From contig JANNPJ010000203.1 in NCBI GenBank assembly GCA_031400005.1, forward strand, positions 1 to 28,540: a DNA stretch of 28,540 bases, given 5' to 3'. Positions within the stretch are counted from its first letter, which is position 1. Each line of letters opens with the position of its first letter. The stretch is from JANNPJ01 sp031400005. Its GTDB lineage: Bacteria; Actinomycetota; Actinomycetes; Actinomycetales; Kineosporiaceae. The notes below the pieces were generated by a model. The model was not told the DNA's origin, searched no databases, and worked only from the letters and a program-made list of their open reading frames with translations. Made by a program: the position numbers and the translations under genes. This document shows, piece after piece, positions 1 to 7,140 of this stretch.

Positions 1-54
1 TCGGCGGCTTCGTCGGGATCGGCGGACCTGTCGCGGAGGTCGATCGAACCGACG

Positions 55-147
55 TCAACCCGCCAGCCGGCCCGGATGCCGGGCTGCGGGATGCCAGCCG
101 GCGCCGTGCAGCGCCGCAGCCAGCCGGAGCGGCGTGACACAAGCCAT
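55..147 (-). pseudogene. remnant of the N-terminus of an LLM-class flavin oxidoreductase
   Basis: A 30-codon frame opens at ATG 147 and stops at TGA (57-55). It encodes MACVTPLRLAAALHGAGWHP and then loses the family pattern. The segment LRLAAALHGAGWHPAA matches, from memory, the start of nitrilotriacetate-monooxygenase-type luciferase-like enzymes (LRLAVALDGAGWHPAAW). A GGGAG lies 8-12 bases upstream of the ATG. The reading frame breaks within about 30 residues and no other frame down to base 1 resumes the family pattern. I read it as a decayed or frameshifted 5' end; the rest may lie beyond the window edge. Confidence 0.3.
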
Positions 148-211
148 TCAGAGTCTCCCATCGATCGAAGGAGCGAAAGCATCGAAGGAATGAAATGTAG
201 ACTAAAACACT

Positions 212-246
212 CTAGATTGACGATCTAGTCACGGCGCTATTACGGT
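212..246 (+). promoter_or_regulatory. promoter with inverted repeat enclosing the -35 box
   Basis: The sequence CTAGAT (212-217), TGACG, ATCTAG (223-228) is a perfect 6-bp inverted repeat. A TTGACG -35 box (217-222) sits across its centre, and TACGGT (241-246) follows after 18 bases as a -10. Transcription would start near 253 and give the sulfurtransferase gene a leader of about 80 bases. A repressor of TetR or MarR type bound to the repeat would block the -35; that is inference. Confidence 0.45.
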
Positions 247-331
247 TTCCGTGACTCGCGGTCTGCGTAGAAGCCATGAAGCTGCGTGGAAACCATGAAG
301 TGGCAAACCCATGAACGAGGAGACCATCACG

Positions 332-1216
332 ATGGCACTGCCCCATGACGACGACCCGAAGCTCGCGGAATACGCCCACTCGGAGCGACTGGTCAGTACC
401 GACTGGCTGGCCAAGAACCTCGGTGCACCCGGCCTCATCGTCGTCGAGAGCGACGAGGACGTGCTTCTGTACGACAGCGGGCACATCCCGGGATCGATCA
501 AGGTCGACTGGCACACCGAGCTGAACGACCAGGTCACCCGCGATTATCTGGACGGCGAGAAGTTCGCTGCGTTGATGTCCGCCAAGGGGATCTCGCGTGC
601 GGACACCGTGGTGATCTACGGCGACCGGAACAACTGGTGGGCGGCCTACGCCCTGTGGGTGTTTTCCCTGTTCGGCCACCCGGACGTACGGCTGCTCGAC
701 GGCGGCCGCGCGGCCTGGATCGCCGAGGACCGGGAACTGTCCACCGATGTGCCCACGCCGGAGCCGACCCAGTACCCGGTGATCGAGCGGGACGACGTCA
801 CCATTCGGGCGTTCAAGGAGCAGACGCTCGCCCATCTGGGTCAGCCGCTGGTCGACGTTCGTTCGCCCGCGGAGTACTCCGGTGAAACCACGCACATGGC
901 CGACTACCCGCAGGAAGGTGTGCTGCGCGGCGGGCACATCCCGGGAGCGGCCAGCATCCCGTGGGCGCGGGCAGCGGCCGAGGACGGCCGGTTCAAGCCC
1001 CGCGCCGAACTCGAGGCGATCTATCAGGTGGAGCAGGGTCTGTCGCCTTCGGACGACGTCATTGCCTACTGCCGGATCGGTGAGCGGTCCAGCCATACCT
1101 GGTTCGTCCTGACCCACCTGCTCGGTTTCGAGAAGGTGCGCAACTACGACGGTTCCTGGACCGAGTGGGGCAACTCGGTCCGGGTCCCGGTCGCGAAAGG
1201 TACTGAGCGCGGGTGA
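332..1216 (+). CDS. thiosulfate sulfurtransferase (rhodanese), CysA2-type
   Basis: A 294-residue tandem-rhodanese protein that moves sulfane sulfur from thiosulfate or a similar donor to cyanide or a thiol acceptor in the cytoplasm. The inactive first domain contains GHIPGSIKVDW and DTVVIYGDRNNWWAAYALW. The second contains LVDVRSPAEYSG and the active-site loop AYCRIGERSSHTWF, with catalytic Cys at residue 247, then VRNYDGSWTEWGN. The layout and motifs closely match mycobacterial CysA2/CysA3 (about 277 residues). I choose ATG 332 because GAGGAG (317-322) lies 9 bases before it; the in-frame ATG at 311 would leave that Shine-Dalgarno inside the gene. It is monocistronic, with a promoter bearing an inverted repeat upstream and a strong hairpin directly after the stop. 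The physiological donor and acceptor cannot be read from sequence. Confidence 0.93.
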   Translation: MALPHDDDPKLAEYAHSERLVSTDWLAKNLGAPGLIVVESDEDVLLYDSGHIPGSIKVDWHTELNDQVTRDYLDGEKFAALMSAKGISRADTVVIYGDRNNWWAAYALWVFSLFGHPDVRLLDGGRAAWIAEDRELSTDVPTPEPTQYPVIERDDVTIRAFKEQTLAHLGQPLVDVRSPAEYSGETTHMADYPQEGVLRGGHIPGAASIPWARAAAEDGRFKPRAELEAIYQVEQGLSPSDDVIAYCRIGERSSHTWFVLTHLLGFEKVRNYDGSWTEWGNSVRVPVAKGTERG

Positions 1217-1222
1217 TTAGTT

Positions 1223-1255
1223 GGTGCCGGAGCCCCGATGAAGGGCTCCGGCACC
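1223..1255 (+). terminator. intrinsic-type terminator hairpin after the sulfurtransferase
   Basis: A perfect 13-bp stem, GGTGCCGGAGCCC (1223-1235) with GGGCTCCGGCACC (1243-1255), closes a 7-base loop CGATGAA. It starts 6 bases after the sulfurtransferase stop. No T-run follows, as is common for actinobacterial terminators. The ATG in the loop (1238) is in frame with the next gene but sits inside this structure, so it is unlikely to be a start codon. Confidence 0.85.
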
Positions 1256-1266
1256 GGTGGTGTCAA

Positions 1267-1272
1267 TACCCT
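1267..1272 (+). promoter_or_regulatory. -10 box of a leaderless promoter (TACCCT)
   Basis: TACCCT ends 7 bases before GTG 1280. This TANNNT-N7-start spacing is the classic actinobacterial leaderless arrangement, and no Shine-Dalgarno is seen near that GTG. It places the promoter immediately downstream of the preceding terminator. Confidence 0.5.
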
Positions 1273-1279
1273 TACTCGG

Positions 1280-2086
1280 GTGAGCGAGCTCCTGAAGTAC
1301 CCGACCACATCCCGGCTGGACCGGATCTCCGGCGCGCTGCTGGGGCTGCACGCCGGGGACCTGCTCGGCACCGGGGACGCCAACGAGGGCACCGACCTGA
1401 CCCGCGCCGTCCTGCTGGGATACCTCGATCCCGGTCGGGACGTCGTCCGGGCCGCGGCGGGTCACCTGCTCGCCTGGTTCAGCAGCGATCCGAACGCCAG
1501 CGGACTCGGTCAAGGGCCGGCCGGCAACGGGTCGCTGATGCGCTGTATTCCCACCGCGCTCGCGGTCTCCGACCCCGCACGCCGGATCCGGGAGTCGATG
1601 GAACTGTCCGCGCTGACTCATCCCGATCCGCGCTGTACCGGCGCCTGCGCCGCCTACAACGAGATCGTGGCTGCCTTGGTGGCCGGGCAGTCCCCGATCC
1701 AAGCGGTGGCGATCGGGTTGTCCACCGCGAACGCTCACGGCGGTGCCCTCGTCGTGCAGGCGGTCCGGCTCGGCACCACCATGTCCCTGCCGGACGGCGT
1801 TGCCCAGGATGCACTCGGGCCGGCGGATCATCACGTCAGCCCGGGGGGCGAGGTGCTGCACTCGCTGAGCCTCGCGGTCGGGGCCGTGCTCGACCCGCGG
1901 TCGCTGGAAGAGGTGCTGATCGACGTCGTCCGGGTGTCCGGCGACTCGGACACCGATGCGGCAATCGCCGGTGGCCTGCTCGGAGCCCGGAACGGTGCCA
2001 GCCAGATCCCGCAGCGATGGGCGACGAAGCTCCGGTTTGCGACCGAGTTCACGGCGGCAGCCACCACCTTCTCCACCTGGCACTAG
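1280..2086 (+). CDS. ADP-ribosylglycohydrolase family protein (DraG/ARH-like)
   Basis: A 268-residue protein if it begins at GTG 1280. Family landmarks are RISGALLGLHAGDLLG (residues 15-30), NGSLMR, LTHPDPRC and the C-terminal metal-binding loop GDSDTDAAIAGGLLGA. Members remove ADP-ribose from arginine or other acceptors using two metal ions. Two departures stand out. The stretch between GDLLG and the first metal motif is only about 7 residues, against roughly 40 in typical members. The usual W-T-D-D-T metal motif reads G-T-D-L-T (37-41), so one acidic ligand is Leu. Activity is therefore uncertain; it may be a binding-only or altered-specificity member. It stands alone between a terminator and the acyltransferase gene, with no ADP-ribosyltransferase or nitrogenase gene nearby. 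Confidence 0.82.
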   Translation: MSELLKYPTTSRLDRISGALLGLHAGDLLGTGDANEGTDLTRAVLLGYLDPGRDVVRAAAGHLLAWFSSDPNASGLGQGPAGNGSLMRCIPTALAVSDPARRIRESMELSALTHPDPRCTGACAAYNEIVAALVAGQSPIQAVAIGLSTANAHGGALVVQAVRLGTTMSLPDGVAQDALGPADHHVSPGGEVLHSLSLAVGAVLDPRSLEEVLIDVVRVSGDSDTDAAIAGGLLGARNGASQIPQRWATKLRFATEFTAAATTFSTWH

Positions 2087-2090
2087 CCAA

Positions 2091-2104
2091 CCCGCAGCAG
2101 CGGG
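2091..2104 (+). terminator. small GC hairpin after the DraG-like gene
   Basis: CCCGC (2091-2095), AGCA loop, GCGGG (2100-2104), five bases after the TAG stop. It is short, has no T-run, and is only a weak terminator candidate. Confidence 0.3.
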
Positions 2105-2197
2105 ATAGGGTCGTGTCGACCTGCGTGTCGGTCGCTGAAAGTTCGGCTCTACGTGGCGAGCCCGGTTCTACGTTTTCATTCTGATCATGGAGGATCA

Positions 2198-2770
2198 ATG
2201 ATCCGTCGCCGGCTGGCCCGGGGAGTTTTCCGGTTGACCGGGTGGACCATGGTCGGGGAGCTTCCCCGGACCGGGATCTTCGTCGGTGCTCCGCACACCT
2301 CCAACTGGGATTACGTCGTCACCCTGATGGTTACCTGGCAGGCTGGGCTGTCGCCGCGGATCATGGTGAAGAAGGAATTCATCCGCGGCCCGCTGGGCTG
2401 GCTGCTGAAGCTCACCGGCAGCATCCCGGTCGACCGCACGAACCCGGCCGGCGTCGTCGACGAACTCGTCCGGCAAGCGCGTAGCGGCGAATCGTTCGTG
2501 CTGGTGCTGGCCGCCGAGGGCACCCGGTCGAAGGCCGAGTACTGGAAGTCCGGTTTCTACCGGCTGTCCCAGCAGACCGGGCTGCCGATCCTGCTGGGTT
2601 TCGTGGACGGCCCGACCAAGACCGCCGGAGTCGGACCCAGCTTGACGCCGTCCGGTGATGTCAAGGCAGACATGGACCTGATCCGGGCCTTCTATGCCGA
2701 TAAGCGCGGTTTCTATCCCGAGGCGAAGACCGAGCCGCGACTGCGTGAAGAGATCGAAGTCCGCGACTGA
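2198..2770 (+). CDS. PlsC-like 1-acyl-glycerol-3-phosphate acyltransferase family protein
   Basis: A 190-residue acyltransferase-fold protein. It has the catalytic HX4D motif as HTSNWD (after IFVGAP), the substrate-binding loop GSIPVDR, and the EGTRS motif in AAEGTRSKAEYWKSGFYRL. PlsC-family enzymes place an acyl chain on lysophosphatidate or other lyso-lipids at the inner face of the membrane; this short form lacks a clear membrane helix and its acceptor is unknown. ATG 2198 is chosen because GGAGG (2189-2193) sits 4 bases upstream; the more distal in-frame start at 2153 has no ribosome site and adds a non-family N-terminus. A possible -10 (TACGTT, 2169-2174) lies just upstream. The gene is followed by a very large hairpin and is probably transcribed alone. 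Confidence 0.85.
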   Translation: MIRRRLARGVFRLTGWTMVGELPRTGIFVGAPHTSNWDYVVTLMVTWQAGLSPRIMVKKEFIRGPLGWLLKLTGSIPVDRTNPAGVVDELVRQARSGESFVLVLAAEGTRSKAEYWKSGFYRLSQQTGLPILLGFVDGPTKTAGVGPSLTPSGDVKADMDLIRAFYADKRGFYPEAKTEPRLREEIEVRD

Positions 2771-2803
2771 CCCGGACTGAGCTGTCTATGTGGCTGTCTT
2801 TCA

Positions 2804-2860
2804 TCGAGTTAGTCGCGCGTTATGACCCTTTGCGGGGGTCAAACCGCGCGACTAACTCGA
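2804..2860. terminator. 57-bp nested palindrome (terminator or dispersed palindromic repeat)
   Basis: The outer arms TCGAGTTAGTCGCGCG (2804-2819) and CGCGCGACTAACTCGA (2845-2860) pair perfectly over 16 bp. Inside them TGACCC (2823-2828) pairs with GGGTCA (2836-2841) around a 7-base loop. It separates the acyltransferase from the MFS gene and could end transcription in both directions. It is longer and more symmetrical than an ordinary terminator, so it may be a copy of a dispersed palindromic element. The ATG at 2822 lies in its apical part and is not a likely start for the downstream gene. Confidence 0.7.
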
Positions 2861-2938
2861 GGCACCGCCCGAGCAGCCGTGCAGAGGAGGGCGGAAAACG
2901 ATTGCGCAGGCTCGGGTGCAACATGGTGGGATCGTAGG

Positions 2939-4396
2939 ATGACTGCCGATACCGCGCCCTCCGCCGTCGGTCTGCGCAGCGAGCGCGGCCCGGTGCTGAT
3001 CGCGTTGATGCTCAGCACCTCGCTGGTCGCGATCGATGCCACGATCCTGGCGACCGCGGTGCCCTCGCTGGTCGCCGATCTCGGGGGTTTTTCCCAGTTT
3101 CCCTGGCTGTTCTCGCTCTACCTGCTGGCCCAGGCGGTCTCGGTACCGATCTACGGCAAGCTCGCCGACCAGATCGGCCGCAAGCCGATGATGCTTTTCG
3201 GCGTCGGCATGTTCGTCGTCGGCTCGGTGCTCTGCGGCCTGGCCTGGAGCCTGCCGGCGTTGATCGTCTTCCGGGCAGTGCAGGGCCTTGGCGCCGGGGC
3301 GATCATTCCGATGGGTCTGACCATTCTCGGCGACCTGTACTCGGTGGCCGAGCGGGCTCGGGTCACCGGTTACATGGCCAGCGTCTGGGGAGCCTCGGCG
3401 GTGGTTGGCCCCACGCTGGGCGGTATCTTCTCGGACTACGCGTCCTGGCGGTGGATCTTCTTCATCAACATCCCGCTCGGTGCGCTAGCGATCTGGCTGC
3501 TTCTGCGCGGCTTCAAGGAGAAGGTGACGCGCAGCGAGCACTCCATCGACTACGCCGGGGCAGCAACGCTGGCGGCCGGGTGCTCGCTGCTCATGCTGGC
3601 CCTGCTGGAAGGCGGCGTCGCCTGGGCGTGGATGTCGACCACCAGCATCGTGGTCTTCGCGACCGGACTGATCCTGATCCTGGCCTTCGTCCTGATCGAG
3701 CGCCGCGCCGCCGAACCGGTACTGCCGGGCTGGGCGGTCAGCCGGCGGGTCCTCGCGGCCGGCAACCTGGTGTCGTTCTGTATCGGGGCAGTGCTTTTCG
3801 GTCTGACCACCTACGTGCCCACCTTCGTCCAGGGAGTGCTCGGCACCAGCGCGCTGGTGGCCGGGTTCGCCCTCGCCGCGCTGACCGTCGGCTGGCCGAT
3901 CGCGGCGTCCCTGGCCGGCGGGGTCTACCTGCGGATCGGGTTCCGCAACACCGCCCTGATCGGTGCGGTGATCGCGCTCGCCGGATCGGTGCTGCTGGCG
4001 GTGGCGAGCAGCGAGGTGGCGGTCTGGCAGATCGGCGCGATCTGCTTCATCATCGGTCTCGGCATGGGTTTCATGAACTCGCCGACCCTGGTCGTCGTCC
4101 AATCCGTGGTCGACTGGGACCGGCGCGGCGTCGTCACCTCGACGAACCTGTTCAGCCGCTCGATCGGTAGTGCGGTCGGGGTAGCAGTTTTCGGTGCGAT
4201 TGCGAACGTCGCCTTGGGCGGGCAGGTCACCAGCATTTCGGCGAGCGCGGCAGGGGAGGGCGGCAGCGCGCTGTTCGATGCCGCGCACCACGTGTTCATC
4301 GCCGGTGCCGTGGTCAGCGGGCTGCTGCTGATCGCCGTCGCGTTGATCCCGGCCAACCCGAAGCAACTCTTCCCTGATCCGGACCCAAACCCGTGA
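2939..4396 (+). CDS. MFS transporter of the DHA2 (EmrB/QacA) 14-TM drug exporter family
   Basis: A 485-residue integral membrane protein with about 14 hydrophobic segments. The first helix carries the DHA2 signature LMLSTSLVAIDATILATAVP. Loop 2-3 reads GKLADQIGRKP (motif A). Motif C (antiporter) appears as WGASAVVGPTLGGIFSDY. WRWIFFINIPLG follows, as in QacA/EmrB relatives. These proteins expel lipophilic cations or other drugs in exchange for protons. ATG 2939 is chosen because it directly precedes the family N-terminus; an upstream in-frame ATG lies inside the 57-bp palindrome. A weak -10-like CATGGT (2922-2927) would give a nearly leaderless mRNA. No regulator gene adjoins it, and the substrate cannot be predicted. 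Confidence 0.9.
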   Translation: MTADTAPSAVGLRSERGPVLIALMLSTSLVAIDATILATAVPSLVADLGGFSQFPWLFSLYLLAQAVSVPIYGKLADQIGRKPMMLFGVGMFVVGSVLCGLAWSLPALIVFRAVQGLGAGAIIPMGLTILGDLYSVAERARVTGYMASVWGASAVVGPTLGGIFSDYASWRWIFFINIPLGALAIWLLLRGFKEKVTRSEHSIDYAGAATLAAGCSLLMLALLEGGVAWAWMSTTSIVVFATGLILILAFVLIERRAAEPVLPGWAVSRRVLAAGNLVSFCIGAVLFGLTTYVPTFVQGVLGTSALVAGFALAALTVGWPIAASLAGGVYLRIGFRNTALIGAVIALAGSVLLAVASSEVAVWQIGAICFIIGLGMGFMNSPTLVVVQSVVDWDRRGVVTSTNLFSRSIGSAVGVAVFGAIANVALGGQVTSISASAAGEGGSALFDAAHHVFIAGAVVSGLLLIAVALIPANPKQLFPDPDPNP

Positions 4397-4452
4397 TCAT
4401 GGACGAAGCGACATGACCGAGCCGGCTCAATGTCACGTCATGCATGATCACG
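4392..4452. terminator. bidirectional terminator between convergent genes
   Basis: The 10-bp arms CGTGATCATG (4392-4401) and CATGATCACG (4443-4452) enclose GACAT/ATGTC (4410-4414/4430-4434) and a central palindrome GAGCCGGCTC (4419-4428). The left arm includes the MFS stop codon, and the right arm ends 13 bases from the helicase stop. The nested structure fits a shared terminator for both convergent genes. Confidence 0.65.
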
Positions 4453-4464
4453 AGGGATGTCCGG

Positions 4465-7035
4465 TCAGAGCGGGCCGACGTCGGTGATCTTGATGACGGC
4501 GGTGCCGGCCTCATTGCTGGCCTCGAAGTCCACCTCGGCGCTGATTCCCCAGTCATGGTCACCGGCCGGGTCGTCGAAGATCTGCCGGACTCGCCAGCGA
4601 TCGGCGAGTTCCTCGATGATCAGCATCTTGGGGCCACGAGCGTCCGGGCCGGTGCTCAGCGTGTCGAATTCCTCGTAGTAGTCCTCGATCGCGTCGGCCC
4701 AGCGGTCGGCGTCCCAGATCTCGGAGACATCGCGCACCTCCCCGAGCGGGCGGTCGGCGTCCCAGGCGTTGCGCTCGGCATCCAGCGCGGCCAGGTCGTT
4801 CCACAGTCGCTTGGCGAAAAGCTCGACCCGGCGGAACATCGCGTTGCGGACCAGGACTTTGAAGGCGCGCTTGTTCGCGGTCACCGGAGGTGGGCCGGTC
4901 GGTGTCGGCGGCCGTTTGTTGAGCGGGTCCACTCCTTCGTCGTCCTCCGGGTTGCGCAAGGCCTCCCACTCGTCGAGCAGGCTGGAGTCCACCTGGCGTA
5001 CCAGTTCACCGAGCCACTCGGTGAGGTCGACGATCTCCTCGGTCCGGACCGAATCCGGAACGGTCTGCCGCAGCGCCTTGAACGCATCCGAAAGGTAGCG
5101 CAGCAGAAGGCCTTCGGACCGGGTCAGGGCGTAGAAGTTGACGTACTCACCGAACGTCATGGCCCGCTCGTACATGTCCCGGGCCACCGATTTCGGAGAC
5201 AGCTCATGATCGGCCACCCAGGGGTGACCGGCGCGGTAGATCTCGAAAGCGGCGTCCAGCAGTTCCTCGAGCGGCTTCGGCCAGGTGACCGATTCGAGCA
5301 GCTCCATTCGCTCCTCGTACTCGATGCCGTCGGCCTTCATCTGCGCCACGGCCTCGCCGCGGGCCTTGTGCTGCTGGGCACCGAGCACCTGACGCGGGTC
5401 GTCGATGGTCGCCTCGACCACCGAGAGGACGTCGAGCGCGTAGGTCTCCGACTCCTTGTCCAGAATCTCGAACGCAGCCAGCGCGAACGGCGAAAGCGGT
5501 TGGTTGAGGGCGAAGTTGGCCTGCAGGTCGACGGTCAGCCGGACGGTCCGACCGAATTCATCAGGGGTGTCGAGCTTCTCCACCACGCCGGAAGTGAGCA
5601 GCGCATCCCAGATCGCCTCGGCCTGGTCAAGGTGACGTTGCCGGGCGGCCGGGTCCTCGTCGTTCTCCTCCAGCAGCCTGGTCATGGCGGCGTAGGCGTC
5701 GCCGGGCCGGGCGATCACGTTCAGCACCATCGAGTGGGTGACGGCGAAACTCGACGTCAGGGGTTCCGGCGGGGAGGTGCTCAGCCGCTGATAAGTCGAG
5801 GTGCTCCAGGAGACCGAACCCTCCGGTGGCTTCTTCCGGACGATCCGTTTCTTCTTCTTCTCGTCGTCCCCGGCCCGCTTGAGCAGCCGCTCGTTCTCCA
5901 CCTCGTGATCCGGCGCCTGGATGATCACTGTTCCGGCGGTGTCGAACCCGGCCCGTCCCGCCCGCCCGGCGATCTGCAGGAACTCGCGCACCTTCAGGTG
6001 TCGCTGCCGAACCCCGTCGTACTTCGAGAGGCCGGTGAACACCACCGTGCGGATCGGCACGTTGATCCCGACACCGAGCGTGTCGGTTCCGCAGATCACC
6101 TTGAGCAGGCCCGCTTGGGCCAATTGCTCGACCAGTCGGCGGTAGCGCGGCAGCATCCCGGCGTGGTGGACGCCGATCCCGTGCCGGACCAGCCGGGACA
6201 GGGTCTTGCCGAAGCCAGCGCTGAACCGGAACGCACCGATCGCCTCCGCGATCTTGTCCTTCTCGTCCCGGCTGCACACGTTCACGCTCATCAACGCCTG
6301 AGCTCGCTCCAATGCGGCTGCTTGGGTGAAGTGCACGACGTAGATCGGCGCCTGCTTGGTGACGAGCAGTTCCTCCAGGGTCTCGTGCAGCGGCGTGGTG
6401 GCGTAGGAGAAGAACAGTGGCACCGGACGCTCGGTGGAACTGACCGTGGTGGACGAGCGGCCGGTCCGATCGGTCAGGTCCTTCTCGAACCGGGTGACGT
6501 CGCCCAGGGTGGCGGACATCAGCAGGAACTGCGCCTTGGGCAGTTCAAGCAACGGCACCTGCCAGGCCCAGCCGCGGTCCGGATCGGCGTAGAAGTGGAA
6601 CTCGTCCATCACCACCAGGCCGATCTCGGCTTCGGAACCGAGCCGGAGGGCGAGGTTGGCCAGTACCTCGGCGGTGCAGCAGATGATCGGGGCGTCGGCG
6701 TTGACGGCGGCGTCCCCGGTCATCATCCCGACATTCTGCGCACCGAAGGTCTCGATCAACGCAAAGAACTTCTCCGAGACCAACGCCTTGATCGGAGCGG
6801 TGTAGAACGATCGCTCGCCGCGGGCCAGGGCGGTGAAGTGGGCACCGGCCGCCACCAGACTCTTCCCGGATCCCGTCGGGGTGGCCAGGATGACGTTGGA
6901 GCCGGAGACGACCTCGATCAACGCATCCTGCTGAGCCGGGTACAGCTCGAGCCCCTGATCCTCGGCCCACAGGACGAACACCTCGTAGATGCTGTCCGGG
7001 TCCGGATCGCTAGGCAGCCTTTCGAAAAGATTCAT
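4465..7035 (-). CDS. DEAD/DEAH-box (Ski2-like) helicase with C-terminal DUF3516
   Basis: An 856-residue superfamily 2 ATP-dependent helicase. Visible motifs are Walker A ATPTGSGKS (residues 51-59), TAPIKALVSEK (Ia), Walker B DEFH (144-147; DEVH is the common Ski2 form), SATLGD (174-179), TLGVGINVPIRTVVFTG (IV/V) and QIAGRAGRAGFD (354-365). The second half contains a KKKKRIVRKKPPEG linker and a long conserved region known in actinobacteria as DUF3516. It probably unwinds RNA or structured nucleic acid in the cytoplasm, but its biological role is not known from sequence. It is a single gene, convergent with the MFS gene. The antisense strand is almost entirely open over this gene, a codon-bias artefact of high GC. 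Confidence 0.92.
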   Translation of the reverse strand: MNLFERLPSDPDPDSIYEVFVLWAEDQGLELYPAQQDALIEVVSGSNVILATPTGSGKSLVAAGAHFTALARGERSFYTAPIKALVSEKFFALIETFGAQNVGMMTGDAAVNADAPIICCTAEVLANLALRLGSEAEIGLVVMDEFHFYADPDRGWAWQVPLLELPKAQFLLMSATLGDVTRFEKDLTDRTGRSSTTVSSTERPVPLFFSYATTPLHETLEELLVTKQAPIYVVHFTQAAALERAQALMSVNVCSRDEKDKIAEAIGAFRFSAGFGKTLSRLVRHGIGVHHAGMLPRYRRLVEQLAQAGLLKVICGTDTLGVGINVPIRTVVFTGLSKYDGVRQRHLKVREFLQIAGRAGRAGFDTAGTVIIQAPDHEVENERLLKRAGDDEKKKKRIVRKKPPEGSVSWSTSTYQRLSTSPPEPLTSSFAVTHSMVLNVIARPGDAYAAMTRLLEENDEDPAARQRHLDQAEAIWDALLTSGVVEKLDTPDEFGRTVRLTVDLQANFALNQPLSPFALAAFEILDKESETYALDVLSVVEATIDDPRQVLGAQQHKARGEAVAQMKADGIEYEERMELLESVTWPKPLEELLDAAFEIYRAGHPWVADHELSPKSVARDMYERAMTFGEYVNFYALTRSEGLLLRYLSDAFKALRQTVPDSVRTEEIVDLTEWLGELVRQVDSSLLDEWEALRNPEDDEGVDPLNKRPPTPTGPPPVTANKRAFKVLVRNAMFRRVELFAKRLWNDLAALDAERNAWDADRPLGEVRDVSEIWDADRWADAIEDYYEEFDTLSTGPDARGPKMLIIEELADRWRVRQIFDDPAGDHDWGISAEVDFEASNEAGTAVIKITDVGPL

Positions 7036-7140
7036 GATTCTTCTATCGTGCCCTATGCCGCAGGTCGGTGTCCGTGCGGGCCGCGTTCGCCCAGCTCACC
7101 CAGCAACGCCGGGTAACGGTGTCCGACAGTCCTGGGACGT

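Noticed and set aside
1238..1279. ATG 1238 as the start of the DraG-like gene
   Set aside because: It lies in the loop of a perfect 13-bp terminator stem and the added residues are not family-like; GTG 1280 has a -10 box at leaderless spacing.
2822..2938. N-terminal 39-codon extension of the MFS gene
   Set aside because: Its ATG is inside the 57-bp palindrome and the extension has no similarity to DHA2 N-termini.
4444..7116. 890-codon open frame on the plus strand across the helicase gene
   Set aside because: It is the antisense of a gene with full helicase motifs and reads as Val/Leu/Gly/Asp-rich sequence with no domain; high GC third positions keep the opposite strand open.
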